DNA of 64,000 bases, taken from positions 1-64,000 of the forward strand of contig JAGZIW010000004.1 of assembly GCA_018366035.1 (NCBI GenBank), given 5' to 3'. The translations under genes and the position numbers were made by a program. This document shows, in pieces, positions 15,878 through 23,123 of the stretch. Numbering within the stretch: the stretch's first letter is position 1; every line of letters begins with the position of its first letter. The notes under the pieces were generated by a model, which saw nothing but the letters and a program-made list of their open reading frames with translations, searched no databases and had not been told where the DNA came from. The stretch comes from Butyricicoccus pullicaecorum. Its GTDB lineage: Bacteria; Bacillota; Clostridia; Oscillospirales; Butyricicoccaceae.

Positions 15878-17997
15878 TACATACTCTTTCTTTCTGCGAT
15901 TTCCGCCATTTTTGCGTCATTGAGACGGGTATCTCCTTTTACGCGGGAGTAGGACAGATATCCGTTCATGCGTTCAATCTTCGTGAGATTAGAAGAACCA
16001 CACTTTGGACAAATATCCATGCTTAATTCCTCGTGTCCACAATCATTGCAATAGGCAAGGCTCAAATTGACACCCTCATAGAATCCCAGCTTCATCGCAC
16101 GGCGAATCAGTGTGCGAATCGCATCTAGGTTGTAGGCAATTGGATATTTGACGTATTGAATTTTTCCGCCATTGAACAAATCCCAAAAGCGCGCTTCCAA
16201 GTCCTGTTTTTCGATGGGGGTCAAGTCCTCAGTCACATGGCAATGGAAACTGTTTGAAACATAGGCGCGGTCAGAGACACCTTCTACAATGCCATATTTT
16301 TGACGGAACTGCTCAACCTGCAGTCCGCACAGACTCTCTGCCGGTGTGCCGTAAATTGCGTAGAGGTTCCCGTCTTCCTCCTTAAACTGATTGACCTTCT
16401 GGTTGATATAGCGCATGGTTTCCAGTGCAAATTCGCCGTCCTCCACAAGTGACTTGCCGTTATGCAGCATCTGGAGTTCATTAAGCGCCGTAATGCCGAA
16501 GGAGGCAGTTGCCGTTTTCAGAATTGGCTTGATTTTATCATGCAGTCCCAGATGACCACCATAGAAACCACCTTCACAATATGCAAGCGGGTTGGTCGAT
16601 GCACGCATCTCTCCCAGATACGCGTAAGTACGAATATGCAGTTTGCGGATAAGTTCCAGATAATAGTCCAACACTTCATAAAAGGAACGATTTTCTTGCT
16701 GTGCCTTAGCATAGATCATGGGCAAATGCAGAGAAACTGCACCAATATTCCAACGTCCCACAAATACGGGTGTATCCTTATCATCTGCCGGCTTCATGCC
16801 GCCGCGCTCATACCACGGGGACAGAAATGCACGGCAGCCCATAGGGCTAATGATTTTCCCATATTTCTTATACATAGAAGGCACATAGCCATCTCCAGAC
16901 AGGCTGAGCCAATCAGGATACATTGCCTTTGCAGAGCACAGAATACCAGCTTCAAAGACGTCCTCAAGCGGCTTGCCCTCACCGTGCAGATTTTCGTCAT
17001 ACAGGAATACGATTTTGGGAAAGAGCACCGGTTTCTTCTGCCCCTTTTTCCCCTGCCCTCGGCGACGGACATCGAGCATTGTAATAGATGCCAACTTTGC
17101 AAAGCGGCCGGTTCCCGTTCCAATCGTCATGGTAATAAAGGGATAATCGCCGCGGCTGGACGCTACGGTGTTGAACTTGTACTCCCAGCCTTGGAAACCC
17201 TGTTCAAAATCATTGAGAATATCTGCCATGACCTCCTGTTCCACTACATCATCGGATAACCCCATCTTTTTGTACTTTGCCGTCAGCATGTCATAGCTTT
17301 TCTGTGCATACGGCTCGAGCAGCAAGTCTACGGAAGGCACTGTAAATCCGCCATACTGCTGGCTGGCAGCAGATAGAACGATATCTCCAATGACATCAAA
17401 TGCAACGTTCAGGGTCTTTGGTTCATTATACCATAGATTTCCCATTTCAAATCCGCCCTTTAGAACGTGCTCTACATCGAACAGACAGCAGTTCATCGTA
17501 TCTCGGCGTGCAGACATATCATGTACATAGATATATCCATCTCGGCACGCCTGCAATTCCTCTGTATTCATAAAGAACTTTTGATAAAGCTCCTTATTGA
17601 GCTGATTAAAAATCAAGCTGCGCTTTGTGGAGACCAACGCAGAATCCGTATTGGAGTTTTCCTTGTCTCCAATGTACATGATAGATTGGCTCTTCTTATA
17701 AACATTGTCCAACATTCCGACAAAATCCTGCTTATAATTGCGGTAATCTCGATAGCTCTTGGCAACCTCAGGACGTACATTTTCCAGTGCCGCCTCTACA
17801 ATATTGTGCATCTGCCAGATTTCAACACGTTCTGTACCCATGTTTTCGACATAACTTGAAACATATTCACAAATTGCATCAGTTTCCTTTTGTGTAAATG
17901 TATAAAGAACGCGGTTTGCAGACTTATTGACCGCAGCAACCACCTTACGCACATCAAATTCTTCCAGTGTACCATCTTTTTTCACGATATAAATCAT
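15877..17997 (-). CDS. nrdD: Anaerobic (class III) ribonucleoside-triphosphate reductase
   Basis: NrdD reduces ribonucleoside triphosphates to deoxyribonucleotides under anoxia using a glycyl radical. This 706-aa protein has an N-terminal ATP-cone (residues 1-90, VKKDGTLEEFDVRKVVAAVN), the ten-stranded catalytic barrel, a zinc site near the C-terminus (CNDCGHE then CPKCGS) and the glycyl-radical loop RMNGYLS close to the end. AAGGAG lies before the ATG. The promoter just upstream is flanked by two NrdR-type boxes, and the nrdR gene is in this window at 34941, so repression by NrdR-dATP is likely. Confidence 0.97.
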   Translation of the reverse strand: MIYIVKKDGTLEEFDVRKVVAAVNKSANRVLYTFTQKETDAICEYVSSYVENMGTERVEIWQMHNIVEAALENVRPEVAKSYRDYRNYKQDFVGMLDNVYKKSQSIMYIGDKENSNTDSALVSTKRSLIFNQLNKELYQKFFMNTEELQACRDGYIYVHDMSARRDTMNCCLFDVEHVLKGGFEMGNLWYNEPKTLNVAFDVIGDIVLSAASQQYGGFTVPSVDLLLEPYAQKSYDMLTAKYKKMGLSDDVVEQEVMADILNDFEQGFQGWEYKFNTVASSRGDYPFITMTIGTGTGRFAKLASITMLDVRRRGQGKKGQKKPVLFPKIVFLYDENLHGEGKPLEDVFEAGILCSAKAMYPDWLSLSGDGYVPSMYKKYGKIISPMGCRAFLSPWYERGGMKPADDKDTPVFVGRWNIGAVSLHLPMIYAKAQQENRSFYEVLDYYLELIRKLHIRTYAYLGEMRASTNPLAYCEGGFYGGHLGLHDKIKPILKTATASFGITALNELQMLHNGKSLVEDGEFALETMRYINQKVNQFKEEDGNLYAIYGTPAESLCGLQVEQFRQKYGIVEGVSDRAYVSNSFHCHVTEDLTPIEKQDLEARFWDLFNGGKIQYVKYPIAYNLDAIRTLIRRAMKLGFYEGVNLSLAYCNDCGHEELSMDICPKCGSSNLTKIERMNGYLSYSRVKGDTRLNDAKMAEIAERKSM

Positions 17998-18008
17998 GTT
18001 GCCAAGTC

Positions 18009-18057
18009 TCCTTATATATTGTGTCGATGACCATTATAGCACAACTACATCTAGTAT
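18009..18057 (-). promoter_or_regulatory. nrdD promoter flanked by two NrdR-type boxes
   Basis: On the minus strand ATACTAGATGTAGTTG (18057-18042) and ACACAATATATAAGGA (18024-18009) match the ACACWATATATWGTGT consensus at about 11 and 12 of 16 positions. Their starts are 33 bp apart, about three helical turns. A TATAAT (18038-18033) lies between them. The second box overlaps the nrdD ribosome site. Confidence 0.6.
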
Positions 18058-18170
18058 GGAAGATGTATCAGGACGTGCTTTGCAAATTCGTCAGTTTGCC
18101 TGAAAAAACAGCCCATTTATTTTATAAATTTACTCGCTTCTTCTCTTGACGCAATCACCTATTGTAATAC

Positions 18171-18299
18171 AAAAAAGGTGACCCTGAACGCCTTACAGCT
18201 ATCAGAGTCACCCATCTCATATACAAGGATACTATGTACCCAACGTCAAAAGGATAATAGGATAAATCTTGGAGAAAAAATCCCTATCTCCTATGACGC
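18171..18299 (-). ncRNA. Possible stand-alone small RNA of about 128 nt
   Basis: A promoter at 18304-18332 would start a transcript at the base of a long imperfect hairpin (GCGTCA near 18299 pairing with TGACGT near 18243). A short GGTAC/GTATCC hairpin follows, then a strong terminator: GGTGACTCTGA pairing with TCAGGGTCACC (18212-18202 and 18187-18177) and TTTTTT. No good ORF lies inside, and nrdD has its own promoter downstream of the terminator. It could instead be an attenuated leader for nrdD. I do not recognise a known RNA family. Confidence 0.45.
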
Positions 18300-18303
18300 T
18301 TTT

Positions 18304-18332
18304 ATTATAATACATCTCAATTTATACAGCAA
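18304..18332 (-). promoter_or_regulatory. Promoter of the possible small RNA
   Basis: TTGCTG-17 bp-TATAAT on the minus strand, with the predicted start 5-10 nt later at the first hairpin. Confidence 0.5.
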
Positions 18333-18549
18333 CTAAATTCGTTCGACAAATTTTGACAAAGTTCGCAATTACGACAATCTGACACACTTACACATGAATA
18401 TCTATATATTTTCCAACATCATATTTTCCACATCATTTTGAAAATATACCGTAACATAACAGAGAAAACAAAAAAAGCAAAAATGACAAAATTCAAGCAT
18501 TAAAAACAAATTTTACATGAAAGTGCTTAAAATTCAAGAAAGCAAAAGA
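18333..18549. other. AT-rich spacer with no visible gene
   Basis: The stretch between the small-RNA promoter and the tRNA-Val terminator contains only AT-rich sequence and a few scattered GACAA words. No ORF with a ribosome site or clear fold was found. Confidence 0.4.
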
Positions 18550-18573
18550 AAAACCACCCTTTTAGGGTGGTTT
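18550..18573 (-). terminator. Intrinsic terminator of tRNA-Val
   Basis: AAACCACCCT/AGGGTGGTTT with a 4-nt loop and a following T-run lies directly after the tRNA 3' end. Confidence 0.9.
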
Positions 18574-18577
18574 CTGA

Positions 18578-18653
18578 TGGTGGACACTAGGGGGCTCGAA
18601 CCCATGACCTTCCGCACGTCAAGCGGATGCTCTACCAGCTGAGCTAAATGTCC
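18578..18653 (-). tRNA. tRNA-Val (anticodon GAC)
   Basis: The 76-nt cloverleaf has acceptor GGACATT/AGTGTCC, D arm GCTC/GAGC, anticodon stem TCCGC/GCGGA with loop TTGACGT, and T loop TTCGAGC, and encodes CCA. One mismatch is present in the T stem. Anticodon GAC reads GUC/GUU (valine). Confidence 0.93.
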
Positions 18654-18656
18654 ATA

Positions 18657-18685
18657 AACGCGCTGAGCTGAACACTCAGCGCGTT
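18657..18685. terminator. Hairpin between the zinc-ribbon gene and tRNA-Val
   Basis: AACGCGCTGAG/CTCAGCGCGTT with a 7-nt loop lies between the coding end and the tRNA. It may end the efp transcript, or form a 5' leader hairpin on the tRNA precursor because the promoter at 18689-18717 starts just before it. The T-run on the minus side is short. Confidence 0.5.
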
Positions 18686-18688
18686 ATT

Positions 18689-18717
18689 ATTATATCAGTT
18701 TTCTTCGGAATTGTCAA
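18689..18717 (-). promoter_or_regulatory. Consensus promoter of tRNA-Val, overlapping a gene end
   Basis: TTGACA-17 bp-TATAAT on the minus strand is a perfect consensus. Its -35 and spacer lie within the last codons of the zinc-ribbon gene. Confidence 0.75.
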
Positions 18718-19102
18718 GCTCAGATAAGTCAAACTCCAATTCTTCTCCGCATGCACCGCAAACGATAGAGCCGGTTTCGAGCATGTCCTGATCCAGATAG
18801 AGTACCTCTCCGCAGGTCGGACAAATTACCTGATAAAGGTCTTCATCTGTATCAAGAGCGAGATCCTCGTCCTCATCATCGACAGCGAGGAAATCCTCTG
18901 TTACAGCAGAGATTTCGTCATAGACATCATCTAATTCATCGAGCAGCTCTTCGTTCTGCTGCTTCAGGTCGGTAACAGCCTCTGCCAGTTCTTCCATTGC
19001 GGAAATCATGCCGGCAAGCAGCTTTCCCTCCTTCTTTTCCGTATCAATATCCAATCCTTCAAACAATCCTTTGAGATATGCGACGCGCTCCATTACTGTC
19101 AT
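18695..19102 (-). CDS. CD1247-type protein with coiled coil, acidic linker and zinc ribbon
   Basis: This 135-aa protein has an N-terminal helical region typical of the clostridial CD1247 N-terminal domain (VAYLKGLFEGLDID), a probable coiled coil (EELAEAVTDLKQQNEELL, about 36-65), an Asp/Glu-rich linker, and a C-terminal zinc ribbon with CPTC and CGAC pairs (about residues 94 and 114). GGAGGATG precedes the ATG. It follows efp by 36 bp, a pairing I recall in other Clostridia, hinting at a link to translation or transcription. Its function is unknown. Confidence 0.8.
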   Translation of the reverse strand: MTVMERVAYLKGLFEGLDIDTEKKEGKLLAGMISAMEELAEAVTDLKQQNEELLDELDDVYDEISAVTEDFLAVDDEDEDLALDTDEDLYQVICPTCGEVLYLDQDMLETGSIVCGACGEELEFDLSELDNSEEN

Positions 19103-19138
19103 TTTGCATCCTCCTTTGAAAGTGAAGGCGAGTTTGGA

Positions 19139-19702
19139 TCAGCCCTTTGCACGCTCCAAATACTCACCAGTACGAGTATCAATCTTGATGCGGTCTCCAA
19201 TTTCGATAAACAACGGAACCTGTACAGTTGCACCGGTCTCAACAACAGCCGGCTTCAATGTGTTGGTTGCAGTATTGCCCTTGAAGCCCGGGTCAGTCTC
19301 TGTGATTTCGAGTTCAACAAAGAGCGGCGGCTCAACAGCAAATACACTGCCCTTATAAGAGAGCACCTTCACATTTGTATTTTCCTTGACGAAGCGGAAG
19401 TCATCTCCCAGCGTAGACTGGTTGATTGGCAGCTGGTCATAGGTCTCGGTGTCCATGAAATAGTAAAGATCGCCATCTGCATACAGATACTGCATTTCCT
19501 TGCGCTCTACATATGCTGGCTCATACTTATCGGTTGGGTTAAAGCTGCGCTCAGTCACCGCGCCAGTGATTACGTTTTTCATCTTTACGCGCACGAATGC
19601 TGCGCCCTTGCCCGGCTTTACATGCTGAAACTCGACAACCTGAAGGACTTGTCCGTCCATCTCAAATGTTACACCGTTTCTGAATTCACCTGCAGAAATC
19701 AT
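19139..19702 (-). CDS. efp: Translation elongation factor P
   Basis: EF-P binds ribosomes stalled at polyproline stretches and promotes peptide bond formation. The 187-aa length and three beta-barrel domains fit the family. The N-terminal KOW-like domain shows VVEFQHVKPGKGAAFVRVK with the loop lysine at about position 32, the residue that is modified in some bacteria. The C-terminus has the signature IKIDTRTGEYLERAKG. GGAGGATT precedes the ATG. A TTGTCA-17-TAAAAT promoter lies at 19765-19793, and the zinc-ribbon gene follows in the same unit. Confidence 0.97.
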   Translation of the reverse strand: MISAGEFRNGVTFEMDGQVLQVVEFQHVKPGKGAAFVRVKMKNVITGAVTERSFNPTDKYEPAYVERKEMQYLYADGDLYYFMDTETYDQLPINQSTLGDDFRFVKENTNVKVLSYKGSVFAVEPPLFVELEITETDPGFKGNTATNTLKPAVVETGATVQVPLFIEIGDRIKIDTRTGEYLERAKG

Positions 19703-19764
19703 AATTACGAATCCTCCAAAACATTAGACACCGTTGTGTTCTAAATTCTAATCAATGCTCATAT

Positions 19765-19793
19765 ATTTTACCCTATTTTCAGGCATTTGACAA
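19765..19793 (-). promoter_or_regulatory. Probable sigma-A promoter of efp
   Basis: TTGTCA and TAAAAT with 17-bp spacing on the minus strand, about 60 bp before the efp start. Confidence 0.65.
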
Positions 19794-19841
19794 GACCTAT
19801 TTTTACGTTCTGGTAAAAAAGAACATATTTTTCAATATCAG

Positions 19842-19876
19842 CCAAAAGCGCGGAGGAATTTCCTCCGCGCTTTTGG
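19842..19876. terminator. Strong hairpin terminator after the Cys-rich peptide gene
   Basis: A perfect 16-bp stem CCAAAAGCGCGGAGGA and its complement with a 3-nt loop lies 14 bp past the stop codon at 19890. Confidence 0.8.
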
Positions 19877-19889
19877 TAGGGAATTTCGA

Positions 19890-20054
19890 TTAGTGGCAGC
19901 AGCCGTTGCAGCAGTCAAGCGTGTTCGAGCCATAGCCACACTGATTGGAGCCACAGCCGCATTGGTTACCGCTGTTGCACAGCCAGATCAGAAGGATCGC
20001 GAACAGGATAATGATCCACCAAGAATCGATGCCCCAGCAAGAACTTTGATACAT
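19890..20054 (-). CDS. 54-aa membrane peptide with a Cys/Gly/Asn-rich tail
   Basis: An AAAGGAGG site 8 nt upstream leads to a 54-codon gene. Residues 12-26 form one transmembrane helix (SWWIIILFAILLIWL). The remaining tail is rich in Cys, Gly and Asn (QCGCGSNQCGYGSN, then DCCNGCCH), with about eight cysteines. It resembles in style the small hydrophobic or Cys-rich spore-associated peptides of Firmicutes (YjcZ-like), but no family is firmly recognised. It lies 66 bp after the SLH gene and before a strong terminator. A spore or envelope role is a guess. Confidence 0.7.
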   Translation of the reverse strand: MYQSSCWGIDSWWIIILFAILLIWLCNSGNQCGCGSNQCGYGSNTLDCCNGCCH

Positions 20055-20120
20055 AATGTTTTCCTCCTTTTGTGGATTACATCTTATCCTATGCGTCCTA
20101 GAGGAAATGGGTTCCTGTTT

Positions 20121-21218
20121 TCACAAACCTTTTTGTTCTGCCGCGTCAAGTTGCTTTTGCGAAAACACGCCGCGGCGCACAAGCTGATCGCACAAACGTG
20201 TTCCGTCCTTGGTTTTTGCAAAGAGTGCACGGTAAGAGGTATATGCCACATGGTCACGCAGAAAGCGTCCCTGTTTTTTAATTTCCATGCGCTCCTGTTC
20301 GGTTTGAATCCCATGGTCAACAGCTGCCTTGTCTGCGTTCTCCCAGCTGAAATCACCGCCGCGATCTGAATATCCCAGCGCACGCAGCAAAAATGTCATA
20401 TAATCCTGATAGCGCAGCTGCATTGTACTTCCAAACTGTGTCTTACTGATACCGCTGGTATATCCCTGTTCATAAGCATAGCCGACATAGGAATTTGCCC
20501 ATGCCGGAACATCTGTAAAGGGGTGCTTTCCCTTATATTCCTTGGCCTCTGCTTCGTTCCCCAACAAGCGAATGAGCATAACAACCCCCTCCACACGGGT
20601 TGCAGGTCTTGTAAGCTCATACCCCTTTTGACTTCCCTGAAACAATCCGAGCGCATGCAGGGCATCTGCATAGTCCGTATACTGCGCATTTTCCGTCTGC
20701 ACAGAGGATTCTCCGCTCTCATACTGACCGGAAATTTCCAAGGTGCTGTCCTGCTGTAAAATCAATTCTGCACCGTCCTCTGCTGCCAGATAGCGCTGAT
20801 GGCTGACAAGCGCATGCTGTGCGCCTGCCTGTCTGCCTGTCGAGAGGTTGATCCATGTGCCCTTACGTGTCACTGCCTTCCCCGCAGTAACAATCACTTC
20901 GGTTCCCGTCTGCGCCGTAACCGTGTGACCGGCCCGCAGATTGAGCCGTGATGATTTCCCCAGCGCTGCCAGCACCTGAGTCTCTACGCTGCTTTTCAGC
21001 TGGGTATCGTCTGCCTTTGCAGCAAGCGCATCAACCTTTTTTTGCGTCTCTGCTAGATTTTTTCCAGCAGTATCCTTTGCCTTTTCACGCACAGCATTTA
21101 TATAGGTATTGACTGCATAAGATTGGCTGACCAGTGAGTCTCCCGTACTCAAAGCGCCCGCAACGGTTCCGCCCAAAAACAATGCCAGCGCCAGCCATAC
21201 GACAGGTTGCTTTTGCAT
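20121..21218 (-). CDS. Secreted protein with S-layer homology (SLH) repeats
   Basis: This 365-aa protein starts with a signal-like segment (QKQPVVWLALALFLGGTVAG). It then has a coiled-coil-prone stretch (about 40-85), a beta-rich middle (about 95-165), and two or three SLH-like units toward the C-terminus, recognisable from YADALHALGLFQGS, TRVEGVVMLIRLLG, HPFTDVPAWANSYVGYAYE and GYTSGISKTQFGS. SLH domains usually anchor proteins to pyruvylated cell-wall polymers. The start at 21218 is chosen because GAGGGGG lies 7 nt upstream. The middle domain and function are unknown. Confidence 0.8.
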   Translation of the reverse strand: MQKQPVVWLALALFLGGTVAGALSTGDSLVSQSYAVNTYINAVREKAKDTAGKNLAETQKKVDALAAKADDTQLKSSVETQVLAALGKSSRLNLRAGHTVTAQTGTEVIVTAGKAVTRKGTWINLSTGRQAGAQHALVSHQRYLAAEDGAELILQQDSTLEISGQYESGESSVQTENAQYTDYADALHALGLFQGSQKGYELTRPATRVEGVVMLIRLLGNEAEAKEYKGKHPFTDVPAWANSYVGYAYEQGYTSGISKTQFGSTMQLRYQDYMTFLLRALGYSDRGGDFSWENADKAAVDHGIQTEQERMEIKKQGRFLRDHVAYTSYRALFAKTKDGTRLCDQLVRRGVFSQKQLDAAEQKGL

Positions 21219-21274
21219 GCACATACCCCCTCTTGTCTCAATTGATTTTAGTATAGACGCTTTGTGACGGGTTG

Positions 21275-22558
21275 TCAAAGATGGCCGGATACACCTGTAT
21301 CCGTAACTGCCGTAATCTGAACCTGACAGAACTTATTCTTTTGGATTTGCTGTCCGGCTGCGGTGACCGGAAAACAATATGCGCTGTGTCCGCTCCACGT
21401 CTCTCCGTCCGCATGTTCAAACAGCACTTCCAGTGTACGTCCAACAAATTTTTCGCGATATCGTTTACTCATCTGCGCTGCAATCATCTTGACCTGCTCT
21501 GCCCTGTGATTCTTGACTGCGAGCGGGACTTGGTCAGGCATATCTGCCGCCGGTGTACCAGAACGCATCGAATACGGGAAAACATGAATATCTGAAAAAT
21601 CACAGACGCGAATAAATTCCAGCGTTTGCGCAAAATCTGTATCCGTTTCTCCCGGGAAACCCACGATCAAATCGGTTGTAATTGAGCAATCCGGAAAGCT
21701 CTGCCGCAGCATTTCACAACGTTCTGCAAAAAATGCGGCGGTATATCTGCGTTTCATGCGTGCCAGTATGCGGTCACAGCCGCTTTGTAAGGACAGATGA
21801 AAATGCGGACGTAAATTTTGATACTGCTGTAAACGGCTGCAAAATTCAGCATCAATCGTGCGCGGCTCCAGAGAGCCCAGACGAATATAGGTATTCGGAA
21901 CCGCTTCACAGAGCATGGCAATCAGCGTGGTAAAATTGGTTTGCTCTGGTAAGTCGTGTCCATAGGACGAAATCTCAATCCCTGTCAACACAATTTCCTG
22001 CACATTCGCCTGTGCTAATCGAACAGCTTCTTCTATTACAAGCGCAGGCGGCATGGAACGCACATGTCCTCTTGCGTAGGGAATAATACAATAGGTACAG
22101 TACTGATCACAGCCGTCTTCTATCTTGAGCAGCGCGCGGGTGCGCCCCTCTGGAACTCCCGCCGGAAGCACCTCATAAGTACGATCCAAGGTACGAAATT
22201 TTGCAAGGTCTATTTCTCTGTTTCCCTGCACCGCCTGCTCACACAGGGCAATGATCTCTCCGCGGGACGCCGTTCCGCAAATCAGATCGATTTCTCCGCT
22301 TGCCTCCAGCTTGTCCGGCTCGGTTTGCGCAAAGCACCCGCACGCCACCAAAAGAGCCTTTGGGTTTTCCCGCCGAATTTTATGAAATGCTCGTATGTTT
22401 TTCCGATCGCTGATTGCAGTGACGCTGCATGTGTTAATCACAAATACATCTGCATCTTTTGAACAAATATCATGCCCATTTGCACGTGCTTGCTGCATCA
22501 GTGCCTGTGTTTCAAACAAATTCACCTTGCAGCCAAGTGTATAAAATCCGAATTTCAT
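21275..22558 (-). CDS. mtaB: tRNA t6A37 methylthiotransferase
   Basis: MtaB is a radical-SAM enzyme that converts t6A37 to ms2t6A37 in tRNAs reading ANN codons. The 427-aa protein has the N-terminal UPF0004 domain with LGCKVNLFE and INTCSVTAISD and a third Cys in ACGCFAQTEP, holding the auxiliary cluster. The radical-SAM motif CDQYCTYC follows near residue 150, then IPYARG and a C-terminal TRAM-like domain. These features and the e-MtaB-type N-terminus separate it from MiaB and RimO. A promoter (TTGTCT-17-TATAAT, 22592-22620) lies directly upstream. Confidence 0.95.
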   Translation of the reverse strand: MKFGFYTLGCKVNLFETQALMQQARANGHDICSKDADVFVINTCSVTAISDRKNIRAFHKIRRENPKALLVACGCFAQTEPDKLEASGEIDLICGTASRGEIIALCEQAVQGNREIDLAKFRTLDRTYEVLPAGVPEGRTRALLKIEDGCDQYCTYCIIPYARGHVRSMPPALVIEEAVRLAQANVQEIVLTGIEISSYGHDLPEQTNFTTLIAMLCEAVPNTYIRLGSLEPRTIDAEFCSRLQQYQNLRPHFHLSLQSGCDRILARMKRRYTAAFFAERCEMLRQSFPDCSITTDLIVGFPGETDTDFAQTLEFIRVCDFSDIHVFPYSMRSGTPAADMPDQVPLAVKNHRAEQVKMIAAQMSKRYREKFVGRTLEVLFEHADGETWSGHSAYCFPVTAAGQQIQKNKFCQVQITAVTDTGVSGHL

Positions 22559-22591
22559 CAGCCAAACTCATTTCTTGTAAGATTTCTTTTT

Positions 22592-22620
22592 ATTATACGC
22601 GAAAAATAGTCTCCAGACAA
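22592..22620 (-). promoter_or_regulatory. Probable promoter of mtaB
   Basis: TTGTCT-17 bp-TATAAT on the minus strand, 34 bp before the mtaB start. Confidence 0.65.
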
Positions 22621-22659
22621 TAAGAATTGACCAATTTTACGGGGTTTACAAATTTTTCA

Positions 22660-22729
22660 TTGACAAAAATATCACAGCATGATATTATGTAATCAAATTG
22701 TAATCATGCTTTGTAACCGATTTGTAATC
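22660..22729 (+). promoter_or_regulatory. Strong promoter followed by four GTAAYC repeats
   Basis: TTGACA (22660-22665), 17 bp and TATTAT (22683-22688) form a near-consensus promoter. Just after it come GTAATC at 22689, GTAATC at 22700, GTAACC at 22713 and GTAATC at 22724, each preceded by T. Spacings of 11, 13 and 11 bp put them roughly on one helix face across the start site, suggesting an operator for a multimeric regulator. Confidence 0.6.
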
Positions 22730-22771
22730 GAACACAAGGCTTTCAACGGCAAAATAAAGGAGTTTTTTAAT

Positions 22772-23071
22772 ATGGCAGCAGTCGTAAAAGAAGGCGAATT
22801 GCTCATGTACAAAGGGCATCCGCTTATGCGTAAAGAAAATATTATCTACTATGGCAGCATGGAAGATCGTTATATTATCATGATGCAGATTCTGGAGACT
22901 AAGAAAGAGGGCAACCTCGATGTTGCTACCAAGGTAGCAATCCAGCTCCAGCAGACCAGCCCTACCGTTCGTATGAAGGATCGCATCGTCAAGAAAAGCG
23001 AAAAGAACAGCCTGTGGAGTGCAATGGACATCGCTTCTATTTGGCTAGGTCGTGCGTTATCGACGAAGTAA
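22772..23071 (+). CDS. 99-aa protein of unknown function
   Basis: The gene has a clear ribosome site (AAAGGAG) and begins MAAVVKEGELLMYKGHPLMR. No signal peptide, membrane segment or cysteine motif is present. The sequence alternates short strands (IIYYGSMEDRYIIMMQIL) with a charged basic segment (RMKDRIVKKSEK) and ends in a likely helix. It resembles hypothetical proteins I associate with Oscillospiraceae genomes, but no function is known. It has a strong promoter with GTAAYC repeats, and an NlpC/P60 hydrolase gene follows 52 bp downstream, probably in the same transcript. Confidence 0.75.
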   Translation: MAAVVKEGELLMYKGHPLMRKENIIYYGSMEDRYIIMMQILETKKEGNLDVATKVAIQLQQTSPTVRMKDRIVKKSEKNSLWSAMDIASIWLGRALSTK

Positions 23072-23123
23072 ACGAAAGCTTGAAAATGTCGATACGTTTC
23101 GGCACACAGGAGGATCATTCATC

